Shown piece after piece: positions 44,756-52,662 of a DNA stretch of 64,000 nucleotides (positions are counted from its first letter, which is position 1; every line of letters starts with the position of its first letter). The notes under the pieces are model-generated. The model made no database searches. It was given only the letters and a program-made list of their open reading frames with translations, and was not told where the DNA came from. The stretch spans positions 1-64,000 of the forward strand of contig JABSRN010000068.1 of the NCBI GenBank assembly GCA_013214025.1, read 5' to 3'. Both the position numbers and the translations under genes were made by a program. This DNA is from Polyangiaceae bacterium. Its GTDB lineage: Bacteria; Myxococcota_A; Polyangia; Polyangiales; Polyangiaceae.

Positions 44756-45304
44756 ATGAGCTGGCTTGCGGCTATCTGCGCGGCGTTGCTTACCGCGGCT
44801 GGTGTGGCTGTGTCGCGCGCGCGGCTGCTATCCGTTCGCGCTATTTGTCTGCCTGGGGTCGGTGCGTCGTTGGAGGCGCTAGGAACGGTCAACGATGTGA
44901 CGCTGGCAGCGGCGGCAGCGTCAGCCCAGGATCCTCGGACTGCGGAATTTCTGGGCGAACTTGGCGTGGAAAGTTCGTTTCCTCACCGCGAGGCGATGGT
45001 CAACGAGGCGCTCCGAGATTTGGACGGGCGACTTCGCCAGGGCGGCACGGTGCCGAAGGCTGCTGCTCGCGCTTCTGTATGTGCGGGGAGTGCGGCAAGC
45101 CTGCTCGGCTTGTCGAACTATCTCGCCGTGCCGGATAGCCCGACGTGGCCCATTGGGGCAGCGCTCGGAGTGGGCCTGGTCGGGGGCCTTCTGTGCACCC
45201 TGCTAGGAGGACGAGCGGAGGAACTAGCCGTCGAGGAGCGCCGCCGAATCCATCGCCTGCGCCAAAAACTCAATCGCTGGATTGACGCCGGAGACCCCGG
45301 ATAG
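44756..45304 (+). CDS. Three-TM membrane protein with TolQ/MotA-like topology
   Basis: The 182-aa product has one N-terminal TM (about 3-20) and a ~85-residue soluble stretch with amphipathic helices. A hairpin of two TM segments (about 105-122 and 132-152) and a basic C-terminal helix (ELAVEERRRIHRLRQKLNRW) follow. This order (TM, cytoplasmic domain, TM pair, charged tail) is like TolQ/ExbB/MotA proton-channel proteins, but I see no clear family motif, so the comparison is topological only. It sits between the small secreted protein and the FHA/AgmX-type gene, where a motor part would make sense. An unrelated membrane protein is equally possible. Confidence 0.58.
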   Translation: MSWLAAICAALLTAAGVAVSRARLLSVRAICLPGVGASLEALGTVNDVTLAAAAASAQDPRTAEFLGELGVESSFPHREAMVNEALRDLDGRLRQGGTVPKAAARASVCAGSAASLLGLSNYLAVPDSPTWPIGAALGVGLVGGLLCTLLGGRAEELAVEERRRIHRLRQKLNRWIDAGDPG

Positions 45305-45687
45305 GCGGCCGATCCTGGGCATCTCGTGTGCGTTTGCGGGATTTTTCGGAAAGTTGCCTGTGGGGGGCCAAGTTTTTCCCGGGCCGCCCGTCCTAGCTCA
45401 TATGGCGAATATCGATGTTCGAGCTTGTCCACAACTGGCTGCCGCTCGCACGGTCGCCACCGACCGGCGAGCGCTCTCGGCAGCCAGGGTTGGCTTCGCC
45501 GTCGTGCGTCCCACAATTCGGTTCGTGATGTCTGTCCGGCCGCCGGACAGACAAGGCAAAAATTGCCACGACTTCGCATGGACCAAAGCCATCCCTCGGG
45601 CTAACCTGGGTCACATTCTCGGGGGATACGACGAGTATCCAACGTTCGGGTATGGGTCCTCGGGAGTGCCGTGACCTGGAGCTTCAG
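45305..45687. other. 383-bp gap before the FHA/AgmX-type gene
   Basis: It contains a strong inverted repeat (45529-45553) and AT-rich patches near 45344 and 45555. I see no consensus promoter. An open frame across it (45282-45674) overlaps the previous gene and has no family features. The FHA/AgmX-type gene may have its own promoter here. Confidence 0.5.
45529..45553. promoter_or_regulatory. 11-bp perfect inverted repeat, 3-nt loop
   Basis: TGTCTGTCCGG-CCG-CCGGACAGACA lies about 135 bp upstream of the FHA/AgmX-type start. There is no T-run. It could be a regulator site or a terminator for the upstream unit. Confidence 0.45.
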
Positions 45688-47091
45688 ATGACGCAACAAC
45701 CTCCCCAGCAAGCAGGACCCGGCGGACGCCCTGGTCAGATGACCGCCGTCATGCGGGCGGTCGCCCAGACCGGTCCGAAGGTTCTTCGTATTGGCCTCGT
45801 TCGCGAAGGACGCGTCATCGAGGAACGAATCATCAAGCAGCGGACTCACGTTACCGTGGGCCCCAGCGAGAAAAACATATTTGTTATCGGTGTGACCGGA
45901 ATGCCGGCATCGTTGAAGCTCTTCGAGCTGGTCGACAACGGCTATTGCCTGAACTTCCTCGACAACATGACGGGGCGTGTGGCTTTGCCGACCGGTGTCT
46001 CGGATCTGGCTATGCTGAAGGGGCAAACCAAGCGCGCTCAGCACGGCTCCTACCAGTTGCGTCTCACTGAAGATTCCCGCGGCAAGGTGATCATCGGCGA
46101 TACAACCTTTCTCTTTCAGTTCGTGGCACCGCCGCCGATTCAACCGAAGCCGCAGTTGCCGGTGTCGGTTACCCAGGGGGCGACCGTGATCGACTGGGGC
46201 ACCACCATGGTGGCGGCTTTTTCGTTCTTGGTCCATTTTACGGGACTCGGTCTGATCTATTCGGACTGGATGGATCCCGTCGTAGATTACGATTTGAACG
46301 TGGCGGCATTGGTCGAGTCGATCAAGGCATTGCCCGCTCCACCCCCCGTCGAAGAAAAAAAGCCAGACGAGGCTGAGGATAAGAAGGAAGCCGAGGCACT
46401 CAAGCCCAAGCCGAAACCCAAGGCAGCCAAGCCGGAAAAGGCCGCGCCTGCGGGCAAGACCCACATCACGAAAGCGGCTGCAGCGGCGTTGAGCAACGAG
46501 CTAGAGAGCCTCGAGATGGCGACTCTGGGCGCGCTGGGTGGTGCCGGTCCGGCAACGGCGGGCGTGTTGAGCAGCTCCGAGGTCCCGACCAGCTCCCTCG
46601 ATCAGGCGGCTGCTAGTAGCGCTGGCGTGTCGGCTGCAGGTGGTCTCAAGGTCGGCGGTGGCGGTGCGATTCGCCCAGGTCAGGCCGGCACCGGCTTGGC
46701 GAACATCGGCAAGACCGGTAAGACCGGACCCAGTGGTAGCGGCAAGGCCACAAAGGTACAGGGGCCCAAAGGCCGCGCCACGGTTGGCGGTGCAAACGTG
46801 GCGGGTGGCTCCGTTAGCAACGCGAGTCGAGTGGTCGCCCGAATGCGCGCGGGTTTCCGAGCTTGCTACAACCGAGCTCTGGCGAATAACCCGGATGTTT
46901 CGGGTCGAATCAACCTGCGCATCAAGGTGGGACCGAGCGGAAACATCACCGGAGTTAGCGCCAGCAAAAGCGGCAACATTCCGGCGTCTGTGGTGGCGTG
47001 CGTGAAGTCACGTGCGCGTAGCGGGACATTCTCCCCGCCCGAAGGTGGCGCCGCGGTAGTCGCGGTCCCAGTGACCTTCGTGAAGCAGTAG
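45688..47091 (+). CDS. FHA-like, single-TM protein with AgmX/PglI C-terminal domain (GltG/NfsG-like)
   Basis: From ATG 45688 (with CTGGAG seven bases upstream) the product is 467 aa. Residues 33-147 form an FHA-like beta domain lacking the classic Arg/Ser/Asn set. Residues 170-190 are a TM helix. A Lys/Pro/Ala linker and a long Gly/Ser region follow. The last ~90 residues (FRACYNRALANNPDVSGRIN, then PSGNITGV and VVACVKSRA) match the AgmX/PglI C-terminal domain, a TonB-like periplasmic module. GltG, GltJ and NfsG share this plan and link cytoplasm to envelope. Two Cys in the last domain may pair. Confidence 0.83.
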   Translation: MTQQPPQQAGPGGRPGQMTAVMRAVAQTGPKVLRIGLVREGRVIEERIIKQRTHVTVGPSEKNIFVIGVTGMPASLKLFELVDNGYCLNFLDNMTGRVALPTGVSDLAMLKGQTKRAQHGSYQLRLTEDSRGKVIIGDTTFLFQFVAPPPIQPKPQLPVSVTQGATVIDWGTTMVAAFSFLVHFTGLGLIYSDWMDPVVDYDLNVAALVESIKALPAPPPVEEKKPDEAEDKKEAEALKPKPKPKAAKPEKAAPAGKTHITKAAAAALSNELESLEMATLGALGGAGPATAGVLSSSEVPTSSLDQAAASSAGVSAAGGLKVGGGGAIRPGQAGTGLANIGKTGKTGPSGSGKATKVQGPKGRATVGGANVAGGSVSNASRVVARMRAGFRACYNRALANNPDVSGRINLRIKVGPSGNITGVSASKSGNIPASVVACVKSRARSGTFSPPEGGAAVVAVPVTFVKQ

Positions 47092-47433
47092 TCGGCGCTG
47101 CTCAAACCCTGTTATTCGTAGCGGCTCGTATGTAAGAGCCGCGTGGTGCGTGCGCGCACATGGGCGTTGGGTCGGCTCGAAGTCGTGCGCTGATGGTGAA
47201 TGCGCCGGATTAGCTCTCCAGGGAGATCCACCGGAAAAAACGCCATTCGAGGGTTGATGCAACAATTTTGGCGAATCAGGATCGACTCCAGTCCCAGACG
47301 TTGCGGTTGGCCGACCTGGGGAATTTGCTATTTGTTAGGGAATTTCGCAAAATATTCGCTATCGGGGTCGCAGAAGCTGAATATTCGGTGCCGTCGGGGC
47401 ATCGGACTGTTTACACATGTTCGCTTGCTCAGT

Positions 47434-47451
47434 GATGCGATTTGTCGCATC
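47434..47451. promoter_or_regulatory. 7-bp stem-loop upstream of the consensus promoter
   Basis: GATGCGA-TTTG-TCGCATC is a perfect inverted repeat about 70 bp upstream of the -35 box. This position suits an activator site or the end of an upstream transcript. Confidence 0.35.
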
Positions 47452-47520
47452 GCCCGTATCGGCAAGCTGAGGGGCGAATGAGGACAACGAAAGCGTTGAT
47501 ACTTTCAAGCCTTAGGCTGA

Positions 47521-47549
47521 TTGACACTAAAATATCGCGTTCATATACT
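47521..47549 (+). promoter_or_regulatory. Consensus sigma-70 promoter of the barrel/OPX unit
   Basis: TTGACA (47521-47526), a 17-bp spacer and TATACT (47544-47549) match the housekeeping consensus at 11 of 12 positions. The start would be near 47556. GAGGAG (47561-47566) then leads to the ATG at 47576, leaving a leader of about 20 nt. Confidence 0.8.
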
Positions 47550-47575
47550 TTCACGGAGTTGAGGAGAGCTGGCAC

Positions 47576-48205
47576 ATGAACATTGATGGGAAGACCTGGT
47601 TGTTGACTGCCGCAGCGTTCTCTTTCGGGGCGACAGGCGTCGCTTCGGCGCAATCAGGCTTGGACGAGCCCAATACGGTCGCACCAAGTGGAAGCCCCGA
47701 GCTGATGGCTCAGCAGGAGGTCTCGCTAAGTGGTGGGGACATGAAGGCCAAAGGGGCTACGATGGGGGCGACGATGGACGCCTCTAGAAAGACTCTCAAG
47801 ACTCAGCTGAGAGACGCCCGGAGCGGAAGCGACGTCGTGAAGACCCTCTGCCTCGAAGACAAATTAAACCAAGTTGATACAGCGATATCGTCCGCCACGG
47901 TGCACCGGGATTCGCTAGAGCGCTTGTTCAAGGCTCCAGACAGCCCAGCAGGCATGTCCCACGAGTTGCTGATGTTGGGGGTGCTCAAGGAGCGCGTTGC
48001 TATGGTGATGGCCGAGGCCAACCAGTGTCTCGGCAACGAAACTGGCTTCATCGGCGAAGCCGAAGTTATTGTCGAGATTGACGAAAATATCGCCAAAATC
48101 GAGCCCACGGTTACGGGCGGCTCCAATGGCGTGGTCCCGTACACGGGCTCCGTTGATAGCGTGCCGGTGCCCACTCCTCCTCGGGTCGTCAGCGACGTCG
48201 AGTAG
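47576..48205 (+). CDS. Secreted helical protein upstream of the barrel gene
   Basis: The 209-aa product has a Sec signal ending GVASAQS (about residue 26). A helical core (55-160) follows with one Cys in TLCLEDKLNQVDTAISSATV and another in MAEANQCLGNETGF, able to pair. The Pro/Val-rich tail may be extended. No family is recognised. It is the first gene behind the consensus promoter and is followed after 83 bp by the outer-membrane barrel gene, so it is probably an export accessory in the periplasm. GAGGAG eight bases upstream supports the ATG start. Confidence 0.7.
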   Translation: MNIDGKTWLLTAAAFSFGATGVASAQSGLDEPNTVAPSGSPELMAQQEVSLSGGDMKAKGATMGATMDASRKTLKTQLRDARSGSDVVKTLCLEDKLNQVDTAISSATVHRDSLERLFKAPDSPAGMSHELLMLGVLKERVAMVMAEANQCLGNETGFIGEAEVIVEIDENIAKIEPTVTGGSNGVVPYTGSVDSVPVPTPPRVVSDVE

Positions 48206-48288
48206 CTCCTCCGCCCGTTCCGAAATACTCTAGCTTAGTCGTCTTTTCATTGCGTTTTCCTTCTCATATCTTCCCGCTCCGTTCACGC

Positions 48289-49677
48289 ATGACGAGTCGC
48301 ACTCTCATCATTACGGCACTATTCCTCTCGCTCAATGGGTTGAGCGCGGCGGCGGTTGCTCAGACCAGCGCCCAACCCTGGTTATCGGATCGGCGAATTG
48401 GCGAGGGTGGGGGCATCCGAACGGGCAATCTCGAATTTCACCCGGGCGTCGCGGGGGAGGTCGGTTACGACTCAAACTATTTTCAAAACTCGGGTCAGGA
48501 GGACGCGACCCACAACGAGCCCATCGTTCCGACTCTGCGCTTTCGGCTTACGCCGTCGCTCAGTCTGTCCACGCTTAACCAACAGCGAAATACCGACGCC
48601 GGGGGCGATGCTCGACCGAAGGCCACATTTCGCCTCTCGGCCGCAGCCACGTACAACGAACTGTGGGCTGCCGACGAGGAGTATGCAGACAACATTTCCG
48701 ATCAGCGAAACCTAGGTGGCAATATCGGAAGCGTCTTGGCGCTCTTCCCGGAGGACCCTTGGGGGGCTGACCTATTAGCCAATTTTGGCCGGGTCGTTCA
48801 GCCAGGAAACGACCCGGGTATCTCCGCGGGCTTCAACCGCAACACCGTGGACGCTGGCGCCGGCGTCAACTGGAAACCGGGTGGCGGGCTCTTCGATTGG
48901 CGCCTGGGCTACGGAATGACCTATCAGTTCTTCGACGATTCCGATTTCTCGTCGCAGAACAGCACCACACATAACGTGAGCACTCGCGGGCGCTGGCGCT
49001 TCTTCCCTCGGACGGCGTTGATTTACTTGGGCCAAGCGGAGTTCATCAACTACTCAGACAGTACGTCCCGACAAAATGGCTCGAGTCCGATCAGCGCGAG
49101 CCTCGGCCTCAATGGCCTGGCGGCCGACCACTTCGGTTTGCTCGTCATGGCCGGTTGGAAGTCGACGTTCTACGAGAACTCACCAGGCGTTCCCGTGAAC
49201 AACTACGATAGTTTCATCGGACAAGCGGAAATGTCGTGGTTCTTGATGCCGCAACCGAAGCTGGAACCCAAGGGGGCGTCGGTCGGCTTGTCCTCGATCA
49301 CCACCGGCTACTTGCGTGACATCAGGAACAGCCTGCTCGGCGACTACTACCAGCGAGACCGAATTTACGGGAACTTCTCCTACTTCGCGGGCGGTGTGTT
49401 TCTGATGACGTTTAGCACCGGATACAGTCTGATTTCCCATCCCGAGACGCGGTTCAGCGCAACTGAGCTGCAGTTCGCTGCCTTCTCCGAGAATCGCGTC
49501 GATGCGACGGCCTTCGGGGAGTACCGATCGACCGATACCTTCGCTCTCAACGCGACTTTGCGCTACAACGGCTCGCTCAACAGCACGGATATCGTGGCTA
49601 TCCCCGGACGGTCTGATCAAGACAACGTTCAGTTCTCTCGCTTCGAGGCCTATCTCGGGGCGCGCTGGTTTTATTAG
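48289..49677 (+). CDS. Outer-membrane beta-barrel, probable polysaccharide exit pore (Wzp/EpsX-like)
   Basis: From ATG 48289 the product is 462 aa, with signal MTSRTLIITALFLSLNGLSA. Long amphipathic strands rich in Tyr, Phe, Trp, Asn and Gly follow, and the protein ends in Trp-Phe-Tyr, a typical barrel terminus. The mature size suits a 16-18-strand barrel. In Myxococcus, barrels of this size (WzpX/S/B, EpsX) form the exit pore for polymers together with short OPX proteins. The next gene here encodes exactly such a short OPX lipoprotein. The open frame extends to a TTG at 48250, but the signal favours 48289. The polymer is unknown. Confidence 0.75.
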   Translation: MTSRTLIITALFLSLNGLSAAAVAQTSAQPWLSDRRIGEGGGIRTGNLEFHPGVAGEVGYDSNYFQNSGQEDATHNEPIVPTLRFRLTPSLSLSTLNQQRNTDAGGDARPKATFRLSAAATYNELWAADEEYADNISDQRNLGGNIGSVLALFPEDPWGADLLANFGRVVQPGNDPGISAGFNRNTVDAGAGVNWKPGGGLFDWRLGYGMTYQFFDDSDFSSQNSTTHNVSTRGRWRFFPRTALIYLGQAEFINYSDSTSRQNGSSPISASLGLNGLAADHFGLLVMAGWKSTFYENSPGVPVNNYDSFIGQAEMSWFLMPQPKLEPKGASVGLSSITTGYLRDIRNSLLGDYYQRDRIYGNFSYFAGGVFLMTFSTGYSLISHPETRFSATELQFAAFSENRVDATAFGEYRSTDTFALNATLRYNGSLNSTDIVAIPGRSDQDNVQFSRFEAYLGARWFY

Positions 49678-49693
49678 AGACCTCCTCCTCCTA

Positions 49694-49713
49694 GGGACCC
49701 CTCGTGGGGTTCC
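49694..49713 (+). terminator. 8-bp stem with TCGT loop between barrel and OPX genes
   Basis: GGGACCCC-TCGT-GGGGTTCC pairs fully with one G-U. It begins 16 bases after the barrel stop and has no T-run, so it may lower rather than stop transcription into the OPX gene. Confidence 0.4.
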
Positions 49714-49788
49714 GCAACCGACGGACATCCCCACGTGTCACATAGCTTGCCGAGTCGGCAGCCCCGCTGCCGGCGTTATCGAGCAGTC

Positions 49789-50376
49789 ATGCTGCTCTGT
49801 TGTTTTTCATGGCTCGCCGCCGGGGTGGCGGCATGCGGCCCTAAGGTGGACAACTCCCTGGTCAAGCTGCCGGAGCCGGTGGAGAGCACGACCGTCGGCG
49901 CCGGCGATAGTTTCTCGCTGACCGTTGTGGGGGAGGAGGATTTGCCCACCGAATATCAGGTGGGCTCGGACGGAACCGTGGACCTACCCTATGTGCAAAA
50001 TATCAAGGTGGCTGGTTTGGAGCCCCAAGAGATTAGTCGCCGCGTTCGTGAAGCGCTGATTCAAGGTGACTTTCTTCGCGACCCGAGCGTAGTGGTTCGA
50101 GTGAAAGAGTACCGAAGCAAGCGCGTGAGCTTACTGGGTCAGGTTCAAAAGGCGGGAAGCTTTCCGCTGACCCCTGGATTGACCTTGGTGCAGGCGATCT
50201 CCCTCGCCGGCGGATTGAACGCCATTGCCCATCGAGATCGAATCAACCTCAGCCGGAAGACCGCGGACGGGACCAAGACAGTGACGGTCTCTTTGGATGC
50301 CATCACCGATGGCCGGTCACCTGATTTACTGCTGCAAGCGGGAGACCGCATCTACGTACACGAACGCGTATTCTGA
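49789..50376 (+). CDS. Short OPX (Wza-like) polysaccharide export lipoprotein
   Basis: The 195-aa product from ATG 49789 has a lipobox at Cys16 (LAAGVAAC). Residues 34-105 form the polysaccharide export (PES) domain with VGAGDSFSLTVVGEEDLPTE and GSDGTVDLPYVQNIKVAG. Residues 112-190 form one SLBB domain with VSLLGQVQKAGSFPLTPGLT and GDRIYV. It ends right after SLBB, without the extra SLBB and C-terminal helix by which E. coli Wza crosses the outer membrane. It therefore needs a separate pore, and the barrel gene just upstream supplies one. I chose Met 49789 over GTG 49735 because the signal starts there. Confidence 0.9.
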   Translation: MLLCCFSWLAAGVAACGPKVDNSLVKLPEPVESTTVGAGDSFSLTVVGEEDLPTEYQVGSDGTVDLPYVQNIKVAGLEPQEISRRVREALIQGDFLRDPSVVVRVKEYRSKRVSLLGQVQKAGSFPLTPGLTLVQAISLAGGLNAIAHRDRINLSRKTADGTKTVTVSLDAITDGRSPDLLLQAGDRIYVHERVF

Positions 50377-50388
50377 CGGGCGTTGCCC

Positions 50389-51453
50389 TCAGTCGAACAG
50401 ATTGCTGCGGAAACTGGCACCGAGCATCCCGCGCCAACGCGGAGAGCCCCAGGCGTTGCCTTGATATTCGCGGGTCCGGCCGAAACTATCCACGGAACGT
50501 TCGCGAGCGAATGGCAGTCCCGCGCCGCCACCCAGTCGAAGTGTGAGTCCGCGTGGAGAGGCCAGGTCGTAACGAACGGACATTAACCCTTCGAGCACGG
50601 GGTGGGAGCTGGTGATCACAGCTTCGCGATAGCTCCGGGTGATCGCGCCGAAGCTTGGGATGACGAAACTCTCAGCAGCTGTGTGCAATCCGCGCCATAG
50701 GTGGATGCTGAGCCCCGCCCCGGCGACCAGCTGGGTGGATAACTCCGTGTTCAAAACGCGGATGGAGTCGCGGATTCGAACGGTGATTTCGGCCGCAGTG
50801 GTTAGTCGAGAGAGAGTGTGCTCGATAGTCAAGCTCGGGGCCACCACGACGCTCGGCTCTGAAACATAGCTACGATCGCCTCCCAGGGGTGGCACCAGTG
50901 CGACGCGCAGCTTGAGCGCGAGCTTGTTATCCCCACGCTTTCCGAGCTGGTTCAATACGTTGTAGCCCAGGGTGAGGCGAGGGCTCTTGACGGCGTAGCT
51001 GCTTAGCTTTCCGGGGGCAGAGCTATTGGATGCGGCGGAGGTATTCAGTGCGGTGGCCCCGGCTCCCTCTTGGTGAACGATGAACGCTGATTGCAGTCCA
51101 AGATCCCAGTCGCGAGACAGCCCGACGCTGTAGCCCAGCCACAGTGTCTTCGCTGACGAAACAATGGGGAGCTCTCTGCCATCCGGATCCGGCGACGGTG
51201 CGACGACGACGAGGGGGCGATTCGCCGTATCAAGGATTGCGTGACTCCGGATGTGTCCGCGACCCACCGGTTGAGCCGAACTCAGACTAAACCAAGGGCC
51301 CATATCGGACGGAACCCACATTTGGTTCCAGTCGATACAGCTGGGAATCGCCGCCTCCCGTTCGCAGGCATGGGCGGGGGTCGTCAGGCTGCCCACCGCC
51401 CCTAGCCCCGCGAACAGCCGGACGAGCCAGGCGGGGGATCGTCGATGGCGCAC
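50389..51453 (-). CDS. Predicted outer-membrane protein, unknown function
   Basis: From GTG 51453 (AGGGG seven bases upstream) the product is 354 aa, with signal RRSPAWLVRLFAGLGAVGSL ending PAHA. A Cys-containing N-terminal segment (ACEREAAIPSCIDW) comes next, then ~300 residues of amphipathic beta-strands ending in Arg-Ser-Asn-Leu-Phe-Asp. It looks like a transporter-type barrel of about 14 strands. The frame extends to GTG 51510, but the closer start fits the signal better. It is convergent with the OPX gene (12 bp apart), so it is not in the same transcript, though it may serve the same envelope system. Confidence 0.62.
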   Translation of the reverse strand: MRHRRSPAWLVRLFAGLGAVGSLTTPAHACEREAAIPSCIDWNQMWVPSDMGPWFSLSSAQPVGRGHIRSHAILDTANRPLVVVAPSPDPDGRELPIVSSAKTLWLGYSVGLSRDWDLGLQSAFIVHQEGAGATALNTSAASNSSAPGKLSSYAVKSPRLTLGYNVLNQLGKRGDNKLALKLRVALVPPLGGDRSYVSEPSVVVAPSLTIEHTLSRLTTAAEITVRIRDSIRVLNTELSTQLVAGAGLSIHLWRGLHTAAESFVIPSFGAITRSYREAVITSSHPVLEGLMSVRYDLASPRGLTLRLGGGAGLPFARERSVDSFGRTREYQGNAWGSPRWRGMLGASFRSNLFD

Positions 51454-51545
51454 TCCCGGTCCCCTGCTCCGGAGTTCTTGCAGGAGCGTGTTATGGCATT
51501 GTGGTGACACTCGCTCGCCAGCGTAGCAGACCGGATCCCGTCATC

Positions 51546-52199
51546 ATGCCTACAGAATGCCTCTTCCCAATATCGCACGCACAACCGCTGTTGCTGGGCT
51601 CTGGCTCTCCGCGACGGCGAGATATTCTTGTGGAGTTGCGAATCCCGACCGTGGTTCACGCGGCTGATGTGGACGAGGAGTCACGGAGCGGAGAGAGCCC
51701 GATTGGCTACATCGAAAGAATCGTCGAGGCGAAGCTGGGCGCCGTATCCAGGCTTCGCCAACAGCTGCCGGAGTTGCAGTCGAGTTCTTGGATTCTAGTG
51801 GCCGACACGATTGTGGTGGTCGACGAAGAAGTTTTGGGCAAACCAACGGACGAGCGCGATGCGCTTCGGCTTCTGCAGCTCATCGCAGGGCGAACCCATG
51901 TGGTTTTCACGCGCTATGCTCTGGCGGGGATCGGCGGCGCACCCGGGGTGGAGCTCGCGCGTACGGTTCGCGCCGACGTGACGCTGAAACCGTGCAGTGA
52001 GCAGGAGCTGGCTCGCTACGCTGCGACGGGCGAGGGATTGGACAAGGCGGGAGCGTATGCGGTTCAGGGTATTGGCTCATTTTTGGTGGAGAATATTGCG
52101 GGCGCCTACACCACCGTGGTGGGTCTACCCGCCTGCGAGCTGGTCAAAGATCTGCAGAAGCTCGGCGCGGTGACTGACTTTCCCTATCCCACGGCCTAG
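51546..52199 (+). CDS. maf: Maf-family nucleotide pyrophosphatase
   Basis: Maf proteins hydrolyse non-canonical or selected nucleoside triphosphates (dTTP/UTP type or m7GTP type). The 217-aa product shows the N-terminal GSGSPRRRDIL, VADTIVVVDEEVLGKPTDER with the catalytic Asp, GRTHVVFTRYAL and DKAGAYAVQGIGSFLV. The SPRR-R N-terminal form suggests the dTTP/UTP subgroup, but that is tentative. ATG 51546 is chosen; the upstream GTG 51501 adds unlike sequence that overlaps the divergent outer-membrane gene region. It is followed by a small conserved gene after about 140 bp. Confidence 0.9.
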   Translation: MPTECLFPISHAQPLLLGSGSPRRRDILVELRIPTVVHAADVDEESRSGESPIGYIERIVEAKLGAVSRLRQQLPELQSSSWILVADTIVVVDEEVLGKPTDERDALRLLQLIAGRTHVVFTRYALAGIGGAPGVELARTVRADVTLKPCSEQELARYAATGEGLDKAGAYAVQGIGSFLVENIAGAYTTVVGLPACELVKDLQKLGAVTDFPYPTA

Positions 52200-52340
52200 C
52201 TAGGGGCCCCGGCCAGCTCGCCGGAACCTGATCCGGGGCAGAGTTATCGAAGTCGGTCGGGCCGGTAGTCCGAGTTTTATACGGTTTTTGACACGCGGGT
52301 GACCGGCACGTCATAATCCCTTCCTGAGGAGAAGCCCTGA

Positions 52341-52604
52341 ATGGCCCTGATCGAGATAGACGAAGCAGCACGGCGCCTAGCCCGAGCAATTGCGAGTGAC
52401 CTTTCCTTGTACAACGAGGAAAAAATCGTTCGGGGGATCGAGAACGACACACTTTTCGACGAGATCACTGATGAGATCGAGGAAGGGCGAGCCCTTTACA
52501 AAAGTCGTGTGGCGCCGCCGTTGTACGAGCGCAACTTCTACGACCGCGCTTTGGTAGATATTCTGGTGCGCGCCAAGGCGCACATCAAGAGCCCCCTCTG
52601 GTAG
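52341..52604 (+). CDS. Small conserved cytoplasmic protein, unknown function
   Basis: The 87-aa product is helical and charged, with LARAIASDLSLYNEEKIVRG, then LFDEITDEIEEGRALYKSRV and a short ending SPLW. GAGGAGAAG about nine bases upstream supports the ATG. Similar short proteins occur in many deltaproteobacterial genomes, but I know of no function. It lies between maf and the rluD-like gene on the same strand and could be co-transcribed with the latter, which begins 58 bp later. Confidence 0.72.
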   Translation: MALIEIDEAARRLARAIASDLSLYNEEKIVRGIENDTLFDEITDEIEEGRALYKSRVAPPLYERNFYDRALVDILVRAKAHIKSPLW

Positions 52605-52662
52605 CCGCTCCTCCGGCGCGAGTCGGTCGAACAACCGAGTGTGGGATGGTTCATCGGCGCCG

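Larger units (their letters stand above)
47092..47575. other. 484-bp AT-rich intergenic control region
   Basis: It is the longest gene-free stretch in the window and noticeably AT-rich around 47250-47400. It holds a 7-bp stem-loop (47434-47451) and a consensus promoter (47521-47549). Open frames in it look random. A small RNA is possible but nothing proves one. Confidence 0.55.

Noticed and set aside
45282-45674. Open frame of 130 codons before the FHA/AgmX gene
   Set aside because: It overlaps the end of the three-TM gene and contains the inverted repeat. The composition is not protein-like.
47200-47481. Open frame of 93 codons in the AT-rich gap
   Set aside because: Cys/Arg-rich and without a start signal; the AT-rich region and promoter explain the space better.
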